Shown here: positions 39,696 through 48,671 of the stretch, piece after piece
How the letters are laid out: each line of letters begins with the position of its first letter
How positions within the stretch are numbered: the stretch's first letter is position 1
Source: Psychrobacillus sp032154225
Lineage (GTDB): Bacteria; Bacillota; Bacilli; Bacillales_A; Planococcaceae
Direction: 5' to 3'
DNA: 64,000 bases
NCBI RefSeq assembly: GCF_032154225.1
Contig: NZ_JALDYF010000001.1
Span: 372,001-436,000 of the forward strand
Translations under genes and position numbers: made by a program
Notes under the pieces: generated by a model
Databases searched by the model: none
Seen by the model: the letters and a program-made list of their open reading frames with translations, nothing else
What the model was told of the DNA's origin: nothing

Positions 39696-40795
39696 TACTT
39701 TTGTAAGTCTATTACTATTTCTTCTTGTGTATGTTCTTCTCTTTCAGATTTAGTATTTGTACTCACTATTTCCTTTACTCCATCTTTTGTTATTTCCACC
39801 CCACCAGAATCATCTGTAGAATAATTCCTTAAAACAATATGCGGTGTTACAAATAACTTCGTTGCTTTCGGATCTAATTTTTGAAACGTTTTACTTGTAT
39901 GATGATCATAAGAATTTTCACCATACCCACCATTGTTTTGGCCTTCGTATACATTTCCTAAATCATCTGTAATGGCTAAGTCCACTTCGACAGCATCCCA
40001 CTTATCTTTTACAGATTGCGCTACTTGTATATCGTAAGATACAGTATATGACATTGGATTTACTGCTAATTTAGTCATAGTTAGTTGTACACCATCTTGC
40101 TCCGTTACATGATTCAGTGCAGTTACCTCGGCATCAGTCGCTTTTACTGAAAGAGCAAATTTCCAACTGCCATTAACTGCTTCATCTGATCCTTCAAACA
40201 TAATGCGGTCAATATCCCATTTAAAATGAACCACATCCCGATCATCTTCTTCAAAATTACTAGCTGTTATTAATCCGACATAATTGTAATCATCAACTTT
40301 CGTAATTCCTAAGCTTCCCGACATACGATTTGTCCCTCTTACCCCTAAAGTATCCATTATAAAAGGATTGTCACCTAATGGCTTTTCACTTTTAACAGAG
40401 TAAGTTACAGCAATTGTTTCTCCGTCAAAAATAGCATCGTTGATTGTGATCGCTACTCCTTTACTTTCTTCGGTCATATTTACCTCGGTGGAGAATTCCT
40501 TGTAATTATCATAAAGTCCTGTTCGACCGTTGTCCAAAAACCTAAAAATATCACCTACTACGGGAATATCACCCGCATACGCTGGAAACGTTAGCCCTAC
40601 CATTGCAGTAGATAAACCAATAAACATAGCCGCCGCTGCAACATTCATTTTCCAACCTCTCCATTTTTTCTTACGTTTAATGGATGTTTTTAATGTATTT
40701 AATACTTTTGCTTTTTCTAGGTCATTCACTTCAACTTCAATGAATTCTTTTTCATCTAGCTTTACATCATTCAACAACTCATATATATCTTTCAT
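39695..40795 (-). CDS. Anti-sigma factor (DUF4179 family)
   Basis: 366 residues. The N-terminal cytoplasmic segment (MKDIYELLNDVKLDEKEF) is followed by one membrane helix at about 51-72 (NVAAAAMFIGLSTAMVGLTFPAYA). A DUF4179-like extracellular portion comes next (GDIPVVGDIFRFLDNGRTGLYDNYKEFSTEVNMTEESKGVAITINDAIFDGETI), and then a DUF5643-like strand domain. It overlaps the sigma gene by 4 bp. Such proteins hold their ECF partner at the membrane and release it on an envelope signal; the signal is unknown. Confidence 0.85.
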   Translation of the reverse strand: MKDIYELLNDVKLDEKEFIEVEVNDLEKAKVLNTLKTSIKRKKKWRGWKMNVAAAAMFIGLSTAMVGLTFPAYAGDIPVVGDIFRFLDNGRTGLYDNYKEFSTEVNMTEESKGVAITINDAIFDGETIAVTYSVKSEKPLGDNPFIMDTLGVRGTNRMSGSLGITKVDDYNYVGLITASNFEEDDRDVVHFKWDIDRIMFEGSDEAVNGSWKFALSVKATDAEVTALNHVTEQDGVQLTMTKLAVNPMSYTVSYDIQVAQSVKDKWDAVEVDLAITDDLGNVYEGQNNGGYGENSYDHHTSKTFQKLDPKATKLFVTPHIVLRNYSTDDSGGVEITKDGVKEIVSTNTKSEREEHTQEEIVIDLQK

Positions 40796-41358
40796 ATTAG
40801 ATTACCTCCAAATGTTAGACTTGTAGCTTGCACAGAAAACTTCTTTTTCCCTCTATAAATTCGATTATCAAAAGCAGTTCTTGTTAGATCAAACTGTTTA
40901 CATATATCTTCTGTGCTAATACCTAGAAAATATTTCATCATAAAGATTTCTCTATCGATTGGATCTAGCCTATTAATGAGTTTAATAAGTTCCGAACTGT
41001 TTTCCATCATGATTAGTTCCTCTTCTACCGATTTTTCTGCATTCATTTCCATATATTCTGAAGTGAACTCTACTTTTTTCATAGCTTGTCTGTAGTAGTC
41101 AATTGCTTTAAATTTCGCAATGGCACATATCCATTTTCTAAAATCAGTACCATCGCCTTTAAATTTCAGAGCATTGTTCCAAATGGATAGAAATATATCG
41201 TTTATGCATTCTTCTACAATACCTTCATTTTGCAGTGGAGCAAGAACTTTATACGTAACTCCCTTGATCAAAGGTAAATATGCGCCAACAATAAATTCTA
41301 ATGCATCTTCTTCCTGCCGCTGCAGCCGCTTTATAAAGTTTTTCTCATTTGATTTCAT
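40792..41358 (-). CDS. ECF-type RNA polymerase sigma factor
   Basis: 188 residues. Sigma region 2 'LEFIVGAYLPLIKGVTYKVLAPLQNEGIVEECINDIFLSIWNNALKF' and region 4 'LDPIDREIFMMKYFLGISTEDICKQFDLTRTAFDNRIYRGKKKF' are complete. Together with its DUF4179 partner this is a typical Bacillales ECF pair. The cognate regulon is not visible. A 16-bp palindrome lies in the leader. Confidence 0.93.
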   Translation of the reverse strand: MKSNEKNFIKRLQRQEEDALEFIVGAYLPLIKGVTYKVLAPLQNEGIVEECINDIFLSIWNNALKFKGDGTDFRKWICAIAKFKAIDYYRQAMKKVEFTSEYMEMNAEKSVEEELIMMENSSELIKLINRLDPIDREIFMMKYFLGISTEDICKQFDLTRTAFDNRIYRGKKKFSVQATSLTFGGNLI

Positions 41359-41380
41359 CGTATATTTCTCCTCATTTTCT

Positions 41381-41396
41381 TGTAAAAGCTTTTACA
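41381..41396. promoter_or_regulatory. Perfect 16-bp palindrome upstream of the ECF sigma gene
   Basis: TGTAAAAGCTTTTACA is fully self-complementary and lies 23 nt before the sigma factor's start codon, near the expected promoter. It may be an operator for an outside regulator rather than an ECF promoter element, since no clear -35 AAC box was found in it. Confidence 0.5.
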
Positions 41397-41488
41397 CTCT
41401 ATACAACGAATAGAAATAGATTTTCTCTCAAGTTTACAGGAAATAAATAAAATCCCTCCATTATTTATAGTGGAAGGATTTTGTATTA

Positions 41489-42508
41489 TTAGCTTTTTGC
41501 TTTTAATAACTGAAAAGGCTCTAGCTTATCCATTTGTCCAACAGCTTCTTGTTCAGGTACTTTTACAACTTGTTCTTCTGATGAAAGAACCGCTTGTAAT
41601 CCATCTAACATACACTTAGCTGCTATTATTAATAGTGTTAATAGGGCAATAGGTACTAAAGAAATCCATGGATAGGATGTCCAAAGGAAATTCCACCACA
41701 TACCTAGTGCACCCGCCCATTCGCTTGAATTCGAAACTACTCGAGCCACGTCAAATAGATCTCTTTTAACAAAATATCCCCCCATAAATATCCCCAATAC
41801 ACCAAGGTGTGCCATAAGAATTAGCGTTTGAATAAACTCTCTAATGTAAATAATAAATAGCTGTGGAGTTAATGTAGGAAGAATATGCTTTACAATTATA
41901 CGCCTTGAACTTGCTCCTAATATACGAGAGCATTCAATAAAGTCCATTTGATTTATTAATCTAGCCTCGTTGGCAATTAACACTGATATAGCAGGAATCG
42001 ACACAATCGTTAATATAAAAATATAAAAGAAAATTAGCTCCCAAAAAGAAAGTGGACTTTCTCCATACGATCCTAAAGTTTCCGTACCAAACCAACCTAA
42101 AAGAAAAAAAACTAATAGTGTTGTTGGAAAGTAATTAATCGAATCCGCTATATATTTAATTGGTCTTTCAATTTTCCTTAAATAGAAATGAATAATAAAT
42201 CCAATAAATATCGAAGGAAGGACTCTTAGTATAGTAATAACCGCTGCTGCAAGTATGGTGTATTTCACGCCAATAAGCATCACTATTGCCAGATTCCTCC
42301 CAAAGTTATCGGTACCCATAGGAGGATACACTTTCCAACTATAGGGTGGTTGAATTGGTTTCTCATTGTTATCAAGTAATAAGGAACTAGTTGGGATTTT
42401 ATCTTGAAAAATCAAAAAGTACAACACGCTCATTAGTAACAATCCACTTGTAAAACTAAATCCAGTAAGAAATAACTTATTCCCAAAAGCTTTCTTCAAT
42501 ATCCCCAC
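41489..42508 (-). CDS. ABC transporter permease, DppC/OppC-like
   Basis: 339 residues with at least six membrane helices. The N-terminal 'PPYSWKVYPPMGTDNFGRNLAIVMLIGVKYTI' segment is the OppC-type 'GTDnfGRdv' signature. The EAA-loop-like stretch 'EARLINQMDFIECSRILGASSRRIIVKHILP' lies near 205. It is paired with the following DppB-like permease, but no ATPase or substrate-binding protein is adjacent. Substrate unknown, possibly a peptide. It may now be an orphan or use shared ATPases. Confidence 0.85.
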   Translation of the reverse strand: MGILKKAFGNKLFLTGFSFTSGLLLMSVLYFLIFQDKIPTSSLLLDNNEKPIQPPYSWKVYPPMGTDNFGRNLAIVMLIGVKYTILAAAVITILRVLPSIFIGFIIHFYLRKIERPIKYIADSINYFPTTLLVFFLLGWFGTETLGSYGESPLSFWELIFFYIFILTIVSIPAISVLIANEARLINQMDFIECSRILGASSRRIIVKHILPTLTPQLFIIYIREFIQTLILMAHLGVLGIFMGGYFVKRDLFDVARVVSNSSEWAGALGMWWNFLWTSYPWISLVPIALLTLLIIAAKCMLDGLQAVLSSEEQVVKVPEQEAVGQMDKLEPFQLLKAKS

Positions 42509-42513
42509 CTATT

Positions 42514-43380
42514 TCACCACTCCAATCTTTGTCCTGTTTTATTTTTAACAAATATTGAAGCGAGTGAATAAAACAAGAAAATAGGCACATAAATCATAAT
42601 TAGTGTAAATGCTATTACATTAGGCTCTGGAAATCTGATCAAATATGTGATGATACCATTAATATTAAAGAGTTTCTCAAAAATAACCATAGTGGACAGT
42701 TGCAATAAAATAACCGATTTACTGTGTGTAATAATACTAGGAACAATATTCCTTAATACATGGAATAAAAAAATATGGGATTTTCCAAACCCTTTATTTT
42801 TAGCTAGTAATATATAGGGTTTCTCTAATTCTTCATTGACTAAATACAAAATAATTTTAAATACTATCAAAGATGGAATAAGGGCTAAAGCGATTATTGG
42901 TAATAAGTATGGCTTCGTTTGAGAAGTGCTAAGTATTGGAAACAGCATAGTACCAGTTTGCTTATAATAATATAAAACAGAAAACTGAATGATAATAATT
43001 ATAAACAAGTCGGGAAGCGATTCAAGTAAAGAAGCTGTTCTCACTATGATTCTATTTATCTTATTCGGTAAAAATATGGTGAAATACGATAAAACAGTAC
43101 CAATTGTTATTGATGTGAATAGAGCAGCAAGAAATATTATAATGGAGTAAAAATAATAGTCCCAATAGTTAATAAAGATGGAGTACTCCGATCCAGTTGA
43201 ACCAATTACCACTAAATTTTCGGAGAAAATAAGTGATTTAGTTATGTGCACAATATTTTTTACAAATATCCCTATGTCTAATTGGAGACCATTCAAAAAC
43301 AACCCTACAAACGCACTTAGAAGAATTAAACCAATAACAACGCAAATAAAGCGAAAAACAGACTCTAATACATACTTCAT
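42514..43380 (-). CDS. ABC transporter permease, DppB/OppB-like
   Basis: 288 residues from the ATG at 43380, behind GAGGGGG; a longer reading to 43416 is less likely. Six membrane helices with an EAA loop 'EELEKPYILLAKNKGFGKSHIFLFHVLRNIVPSIITHSK' near 200. It diverges strongly from classical OppB but has the same layout. The stop is 5 bp from the DppC-like start. With the partner it forms a half-transporter. No substrate-binding lipoprotein is nearby. Confidence 0.82.
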   Translation of the reverse strand: MKYVLESVFRFICVVIGLILLSAFVGLFLNGLQLDIGIFVKNIVHITKSLIFSENLVVIGSTGSEYSIFINYWDYYFYSIIIFLAALFTSITIGTVLSYFTIFLPNKINRIIVRTASLLESLPDLFIIIIIQFSVLYYYKQTGTMLFPILSTSQTKPYLLPIIALALIPSLIVFKIILYLVNEELEKPYILLAKNKGFGKSHIFLFHVLRNIVPSIITHSKSVILLQLSTMVIFEKLFNINGIITYLIRFPEPNVIAFTLIMIYVPIFLFYSLASIFVKNKTGQRLEW

Positions 43381-43538
43381 ATATGTCCCCCTCACTTTTG
43401 AAATCACATTTAACACCTACTCAAACTATAAAAAAGTTATTATTCTATAAATAACAGTTAATAATACCTATGACAACTATAATATTTCCGGAAAAACCTT
43501 CCTCCAAATAAATTGAATAAATTCACATATTTTACTTC

Positions 43539-43685
43539 TTATTCGTTATTAATGTTGTTATTATATCTGCTACTACTTTCAAGCCTAAATCTATTTAAAA
43601 AATCAGTAACTAGCCTAATTAGAAAAAACATTATGACCATTTGAAAAATCATAAATATCCATAATAAAGTTATTGAGACACTCAT
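43539..43685 (-). CDS. 48-residue membrane peptide
   Basis: ATG at 43685 with AAGGGG about 10 nt upstream. The peptide has a membrane helix (residues about 5-26: ITLLWIFMIFQMVIMFFLI) and a short basic, Asn-rich tail (RFRLESSSRYNNNINNE). It lies between the MauE-like gene and the permease genes and may be part of the same small transport cluster. A heptamer repeat lies directly before it. No family is recognised. Confidence 0.5.
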   Translation of the reverse strand: MSVSITLLWIFMIFQMVIMFFLIRLVTDFLNRFRLESSSRYNNNINNE

Positions 43686-43704
43686 TGAAAATTTCCCCTT
43701 TACC

Positions 43705-43746
43705 CTTTATTCTTTATTCTTTATTCTTTATTCTTTATTCTTTATT
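43705..43746. repeat. Six-copy heptanucleotide tandem repeat (CTTTATT)
   Basis: CTTTATT is repeated six times in perfect register, from the stop codon of the MauE-like gene to the ribosome site of the 48-residue peptide (AGAATAA on the minus strand). Copy-number change by slipped-strand pairing would alter the spacing between these genes without touching either coding sequence, and each unit carries a stop codon. Confidence 0.85.
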
Positions 43747-44311
43747 CTTTTCCTAATATTTCTTTAAAAGAATTACTAATATAAACTAACGAGCTCAAAT
43801 TAGAATATACTATTATTACCAATACACTTGAAACAATTGTAGAAAACACATAGACAGAATCTAATGAATACACCGAGTTACTACGCAAAGAGTCAATTGA
43901 GAAAATATGACCATTATAGTTCATTAAAAACACCATAATTGAACAAATCAGTATATTTCTAATTGGCAATAACCAACTTAAATTATGATCACCAATAATC
44001 CCACCACATCCACATGACATATTTCTGTTACCTCTTATCAAATTAACTATAATTGCAATTGTATACACGATGACTAATGCCAAAATTACTAAGCTAGCCA
44101 GTTCTATACGATACCCAAATAAAATTAAAAGTGAAGCAATCAGTTCAATGGTTGCATCTAAATATGCGAAATATTTAACTGCTTTGGGAGGCAGTATTTG
44201 ATATTTTCTAACTACAACAATATGTTCAATCATGTTACTAAACTTTGAAATAGCAGAGCTAAAAAATATTAGTCCAATAATTATTCTACAGGATAATGAT
44301 ATGAGTTCCAT
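43742..44311 (-). CDS. MauE/DoxX-like membrane protein
   Basis: 189 residues with about four or five membrane helices. The N-terminal 'IIIGLIFFSSAISKFSNM', the 'KYQILPPKAVKYFAYLDATIELIASLLILFG' region and the Cys motif 'NRNMSCGCGG' near 98 match MauE/DoxX-like proteins of Gram-positive bacteria. These are often found beside bacteriocin or peptide-export genes and may help form disulfides. It lies directly next to a truncated ABC exporter, which supports such a cluster. Confidence 0.75.
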   Translation of the reverse strand: MELISLSCRIIIGLIFFSSAISKFSNMIEHIVVVRKYQILPPKAVKYFAYLDATIELIASLLILFGYRIELASLVILALVIVYTIAIIVNLIRGNRNMSCGCGGIIGDHNLSWLLPIRNILICSIMVFLMNYNGHIFSIDSLRSNSVYSLDSVYVFSTIVSSVLVIIVYSNLSSLVYISNSFKEILGKE

Positions 44312-44322
44312 TAGTTCACTTC

Positions 44323-44943
44323 CTATCCTTCATATTGATTATTAATTAATTGAGATTGAATGCTGTAAAGTTTTTCATACTCTCCTTTTTTCTTTATCAA
44401 TTCTTCATGAGTACCAATTTCAACTAACATCCCATTTTTCATAACCATTATTCGATCCACCATTTTTCCAACAGCCATTCTATGTGAAATAAAAAAAGAA
44501 GTTCTTCCTTCACTAATTTCTTTGAATTGCTTGAGAAGCTCTATTTCAGCTACAGGGTCAAGAGCTGAGGTTGGTTCATCTAAAATAATTACGTTACTTT
44601 CTTTAAATAAGGCTCGCGAAAGGGCTATCTTTTGCCATTGACCTCCTGATAAGTCAACTCCATCTTTTAAAAATCTCCCTAAATTTGTTTCATATTGTTC
44701 GGAAAGTTTTACAATATCACTATGAATACCTACTTTTTTGGCCGCTACTATTATTTGTTCTTTATCCCCCAGTTTCTCGACATCCGAAAATCCAATGTTT
44801 TCTTTAACTGTAAAGGAATACTTTATAAAGTCTTGAAAAATTGTAGTGATATTCTTATTTAAAGATTCTTGTTTAATAGATTGTATATCAATATCATCAA
44901 ATAAAATATTTCCTTCTGATGGAATCCCATATAATGAAACATA
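44323..44943 (-). pseudogene. 5'-truncated ABC exporter ATPase domain
   Basis: The open frame ends with a TAG at 44323 and begins without a start at about 44943, where an in-frame TGA interrupts it. It reads as the C-terminal nucleotide-binding half of an ABC exporter: 'YSFTVKENIGFSDVEKLGDKEQI', 'VDLSGGQWQKIALSRALFKESNVIILDEPTSALDP' (signature and Walker B) and 'FFISHRMAVGKM'. The membrane domain and Walker A are missing, so it is inactive. The break at about 44,943 looks like a deletion junction. Confidence 0.85.
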
Positions 44944-45002
44944 TCATAAAGACTAGGATAAAATCAATAAATTTCCTATGAAAATTTTAACAAAAAATAA
45001 AA

Positions 45003-45038
45003 AAATGAGGCTCTACTTTTCAGTAGAAACTCATTTTT
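45003..45038 (-). terminator. Rho-independent terminator of the lipoprotein gene
   Basis: ATGAG and CTCAT arms enclose an inner CTACTTTTCAGTAG hairpin. T-rich sequence follows on the minus strand. Confidence 0.7.
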
Positions 45039-45642
45039 ATTTGATAAATTCACTTCGTAATACATAAACAGCATCATAATCTTTTATTTGATCCAAATTA
45101 TTTTCTACATCCTCATAAAAATCTTCTGGGAGTGAACTCATTCCATTTCCATTCGAAAAAATAATGACTGCTAGCACTTTTTCTCCACTCATCGGAATCT
45201 CTGTATTAGGGTTGCTTTCCCAATATCCTTGCTTGGCTCTCTCCATTTTTTGCAGTGTAGTAGAACCACTACCATTAGCAAAAGTTTTAAATATAGACTT
45301 ATCTTCATTCCCTGGGACTTGAGTAGTAAAGAAAGTAATCAAGCCCTTTTTATCAATAGTAGTAGTTAGATGATTTATATTTTCTACTTCTAGTTGACCA
45401 AACTCATATCTATCCACCCATACCGATGCTTGTTTGAACGTTTCGTCTACATTAAAGTCAAAAACAAATGATACTTCGCTAGTAGCAGACAGTAGAGATT
45501 TCTCTCTTTCCGTTAGTTCGGATTCAGCAATCGTATTTACTACTTGTTTCAGTCCTGGTTCCTGTACCTGTTCTTCTTTATTACAAGCAGATAAAATACA
45601 TACAAACAATAGTAAAGTAAATAGACTTACAATCCTTTTCAT
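45037..45642 (-). CDS. Lipoprotein of unknown function
   Basis: 201 residues from the ATG at 45642, behind GGAGGG; a TTG at 45645 is adjacent. A signal peptide and lipobox 'LLFVCILSAC' put Cys at about residue 20, so it is anchored outside the membrane. The mature part is acidic, with strand-rich 'TTIDKKGLITFFTTQVPGNEDKSIFKTF'. No family recognised. It is 14 bp from the nucleotidyltransferase gene. It may be coexpressed with that gene rather than with the decayed exporter. Confidence 0.7.
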   Translation of the reverse strand: MKRIVSLFTLLLFVCILSACNKEEQVQEPGLKQVVNTIAESELTEREKSLLSATSEVSFVFDFNVDETFKQASVWVDRYEFGQLEVENINHLTTTIDKKGLITFFTTQVPGNEDKSIFKTFANGSGSTTLQKMERAKQGYWESNPNTEIPMSGEKVLAVIIFSNGNGMSSLPEDFYEDVENNLDQIKDYDAVYVLRSEFIK

Positions 45643-45655
45643 CAAACCCTCCTCA

Positions 45656-46225
45656 TCAAATATGACTAATTTTAAGCTTATGCCATCTGCCTATCCAATT
45701 CTTTTCTCGTACTCGTTCCTCGTAAACGGAAGCTAAGATTTCATTTGTCATGAACCGAGGTATTGGCTTTACTTCTAAGTTAATCACATCACTAATCCCA
45801 TACGGAGCAGCTAATCTAATATGCTTCTTCTCACCCAATGTTAATCCTAAAGCTGTTGCAGTTTCTGGGAAGTTCGCCATTCCATCAATAGAAGATGAAT
45901 ACGGAGGAAGATTATTTTTCACATGCATTCTTGCTTGATTTTTAATGGACCATGGAATAGACGGTGCAACACTTTTTAACTGCATTTCTAGCTTTTTTTC
46001 CTCATTTTCATTTACATTAGTTGGATCAAAATAGATGACATCAATATCAGGTAAGACCGTTCTTTCATCAAAACCATGCAAAACATCCCAAATCTTTGAG
46101 CGAACAAATCCTGCACACACCCACCAGTCTGTAAGCTTTAATGTTTGGACAGTCTTTAATATATCCATCATCCATTCGTCGTCTTCTACTAATCGTAGGA
46201 TGTCTTCTTCACTTTTTATCCTCAT
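45656..46225 (-). CDS. Nucleotidyltransferase family protein (NTP_transf_6-like)
   Basis: 189 residues. 'WWVCAGFVRSKIWDVLHGF' followed by 'VLPDIDVIYFDP' (catalytic Asp pair) and a later 'GISDVINLEVKPIPRFMTNEILASVYEERVREKNW' is the PF06042 pattern. These are polymerase-beta-like enzymes of unknown substrate, common in Firmicutes. The start overlaps the end of the YthQ-like permease gene by one base, so it may be the tail of that operon. Confidence 0.82.
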   Translation of the reverse strand: MRIKSEEDILRLVEDDEWMMDILKTVQTLKLTDWWVCAGFVRSKIWDVLHGFDERTVLPDIDVIYFDPTNVNENEEKKLEMQLKSVAPSIPWSIKNQARMHVKNNLPPYSSSIDGMANFPETATALGLTLGEKKHIRLAAPYGISDVINLEVKPIPRFMTNEILASVYEERVREKNWIGRWHKLKISHI

Positions 46226-47862
46226 TATGAAACCTCACTTATCTTTTTAGGGAAAAGAACACGCCAGGTTATGAAAATTGTGACGATGAGCAAAATCATA
46301 TAGCCGTATAACCCATAAGGAATCTTGGAAATCACAAAATGTAGGAACGCTAAGAAACCAATAATAAACATTGTAGCGAAAACCTTGAACGTACTCATAT
46401 CCTGTGTATGCTCGTATGCATTTGAAAACGGGTAAACTTCACCATTCATCATGCTAAAAGCAATAAGTGTCACCATAATTGCGACGAGTAAAACAACAAA
46501 AAGATCAGGTAATATGTCCAGGGAGAAAAATGCCGTCAGTATTACGCTTAGCACTACGAAAATCGGTAAAAAGAAATTCACTATACATGCTTTTAGTGTA
46601 CCACTGTAAATTACTGCCTCATTTTGAATGGGAGCAGCTCTGTAAATCCAATGCCCTTTATAATTACTAGAAAACTTCAACATATGCACTACTGTAGGAA
46701 TGACCAATAGGCTAAAGTATATAAACATAAAACCATTTCCACTCGTTATTTCCTCGAATGATCGTGTTCGTATTTCACTAAATATAAACAGTGGTGGCAG
46801 AATAAGCGCAAATCCTAATTGCGGGTAAATTTTCAGTTTCAGTTCCCGTTCTTGGCGCATCATTAAAGTTGAAAAACGGTAAAAAGTTCTCTCTTCTTCT
46901 GTCCTACATAATATTTTGGACCATAAGTTTACCATTCTTTGAGATTTCTTTTTTCGTCTACTTGAATCACTTAATAACTTTGTCAAATTTCGTTCAAAAG
47001 CAGGCATAAGTCGAATATATAAGGCAATCGACAATATAGGTCCAACGAACGCTAGAACGGATAAAATAATCATCTCGGTAGAGTAATTTTGATGTAGCAA
47101 TAACTCAAAAGGAGCACCATACCAAATAGGTGGTAAGAGTAAATGCCACCATTCAAAAACATACGATATTTTTAAATTCACGATTTCAAAAGAACGTGCC
47201 ACGAGCTGATAGCTAACCATTATGCCGATGCTTAAAATAATTTGTACATAATTAATAATATCTTTTAGTTTTTCTCCACTAAAAAATCGCAATATAAACA
47301 AATACGCAAATGCAGTTAAAACGACGACAAGACAGCAAATTAACACAATTTCTATAATGAAAATAAGCGCAAATACGATGCCATGCTTAAAAATACTTAC
47401 AACTAAAGGAATCACTACAAAAGATCCCGTCAATAAAAACATGTAAATCATAATATGTACGACTTTTGCAGCGTTTAAAGTTCGGTTGCTTATCGGCTTC
47501 GTATGCAAAATCGTTTTATCCCGAATATCAAGTAACACCGCCGAAAAATCAGACACCATGGAAGACATTAATATAAACATTAACAAACTAAATATGATGC
47601 TCATTTGAAAAATATAATCATTGCCGAAAAATAAAAACGGCGTTAACATTAAAAGCCCATATAGACCATAGAGCCATAGTGATTTTAGAAACTGATTGCC
47701 TTCTTTCTTCACTTTCGAACCATTAAAAATAGTCGGCATCCGTCTACTATCCATCATCAGCTTCAACTGCAAAATTTTTCGCATCATCTCGTAGTCAATG
47801 CCTACTTTTAAAAATAGCGGTTTAAAATAATCGAGCACTTGAAGCGATTTAAAATCAGTCAT
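46225..47862 (-). CDS. ythQ: ABC transporter permease (YthQ-like)
   Basis: 545 residues from the ATG at 47862, with GTGAGGGTAG upstream and an 8-bp overlap with the ATPase gene. About twelve membrane helices in two groups are joined by a charged cytoplasmic loop near 305-350 (LSDSSRRKKKSQRMVNLWSKI). Length and layout match the B. subtilis YthQ membrane component. The substrate is unknown; such two-gene systems are usually exporters or act in envelope stress. Confidence 0.78.
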   Translation of the reverse strand: MTDFKSLQVLDYFKPLFLKVGIDYEMMRKILQLKLMMDSRRMPTIFNGSKVKKEGNQFLKSLWLYGLYGLLMLTPFLFFGNDYIFQMSIIFSLLMFILMSSMVSDFSAVLLDIRDKTILHTKPISNRTLNAAKVVHIMIYMFLLTGSFVVIPLVVSIFKHGIVFALIFIIEIVLICCLVVVLTAFAYLFILRFFSGEKLKDIINYVQIILSIGIMVSYQLVARSFEIVNLKISYVFEWWHLLLPPIWYGAPFELLLHQNYSTEMIILSVLAFVGPILSIALYIRLMPAFERNLTKLLSDSSRRKKKSQRMVNLWSKILCRTEEERTFYRFSTLMMRQERELKLKIYPQLGFALILPPLFIFSEIRTRSFEEITSGNGFMFIYFSLLVIPTVVHMLKFSSNYKGHWIYRAAPIQNEAVIYSGTLKACIVNFFLPIFVVLSVILTAFFSLDILPDLFVVLLVAIMVTLIAFSMMNGEVYPFSNAYEHTQDMSTFKVFATMFIIGFLAFLHFVISKIPYGLYGYMILLIVTIFITWRVLFPKKISEVS

Positions 47863-48649
47863 GCGCACTACCCTCACTTACAAGTCCAACAAATCGTTCT
47901 GCAATTTGTTTATGTTCTGTAAATCCAGTAATCTGATTAAAAATTTCTTCCAATGTACCTTCTGCACTTTGCTCTTGCAATTCTTCAAAAGTTCCATCTG
48001 CTACAACTTTACCTTCCACAAGTAAAATAATTCGACTACTAATTTTCTCGACAACTTCCATAATATGTGACGAATAAAATATCGTTTTTCCTTGTGCTGC
48101 TAATTGTGCTAGTATCTCTTTAATAATCATGACACTATTTGCATCTAATCCACTTAATGGTTCATCAAAAAACAATAAATCTGGATCATGAAGTAAGCTT
48201 GAAATAATTAGCACCTTTTGTCTCATACCTTTAGAGAATGATGATAATCGCTGATGAAAGGCAGCTTCTAGTCCAAATTCCTTCATCAGCTCAAATGCTT
48301 TCTTTTCTGAGTTTTCACTACTTAATCCATATAATTCACCCGTAAATGTTAAAAATTCGCAAGCAGTTAAATTATCATACACTTCTGCTGTTTCAGGCAC
48401 ATATCCAATTTTCCCTTTATAGGAAAAATCTCCTTTGGCAATATCTTCACCAAAAATCTCAATTTTCCCGCCATACCCTTCGATTAATCCAAGCATAATT
48501 TTGACTGTCGTACTTTTACCAGCACCGTTTGGACCTATGTAGCCAATAATTTGCCCTTTATAGACTTCTAGGTTAATACCATTTAATATCTTTTTACTTC
48601 CATAACTCATCGTCAAATCTGTTAATGATAATATCTTTTCTTTGTTCAT
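47855..48649 (-). CDS. ythP: ABC transporter ATP-binding protein (YthP-like)
   Basis: 264 residues with all ABC motifs: Walker A 'GPNGAGKST' near 39, Q-loop 'VPETAEVYDNLTACEFL', signature 'SSFSKGMRQKV' near 138 and Walker B 'LLFFDEPLSGLD' near 158, followed by the His switch 'SSHIMEVVE'. It is coupled to the following YthQ-like permease. This is an exporter-type ATPase. Confidence 0.9.
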   Translation of the reverse strand: MNKEKILSLTDLTMSYGSKKILNGINLEVYKGQIIGYIGPNGAGKSTTVKIMLGLIEGYGGKIEIFGEDIAKGDFSYKGKIGYVPETAEVYDNLTACEFLTFTGELYGLSSENSEKKAFELMKEFGLEAAFHQRLSSFSKGMRQKVLIISSLLHDPDLLFFDEPLSGLDANSVMIIKEILAQLAAQGKTIFYSSHIMEVVEKISSRIILLVEGKVVADGTFEELQEQSAEGTLEEIFNQITGFTEHKQIAERFVGLVSEGSAHD

Positions 48650-48671
48650 TTATTACCCTCCAAACTATTAG

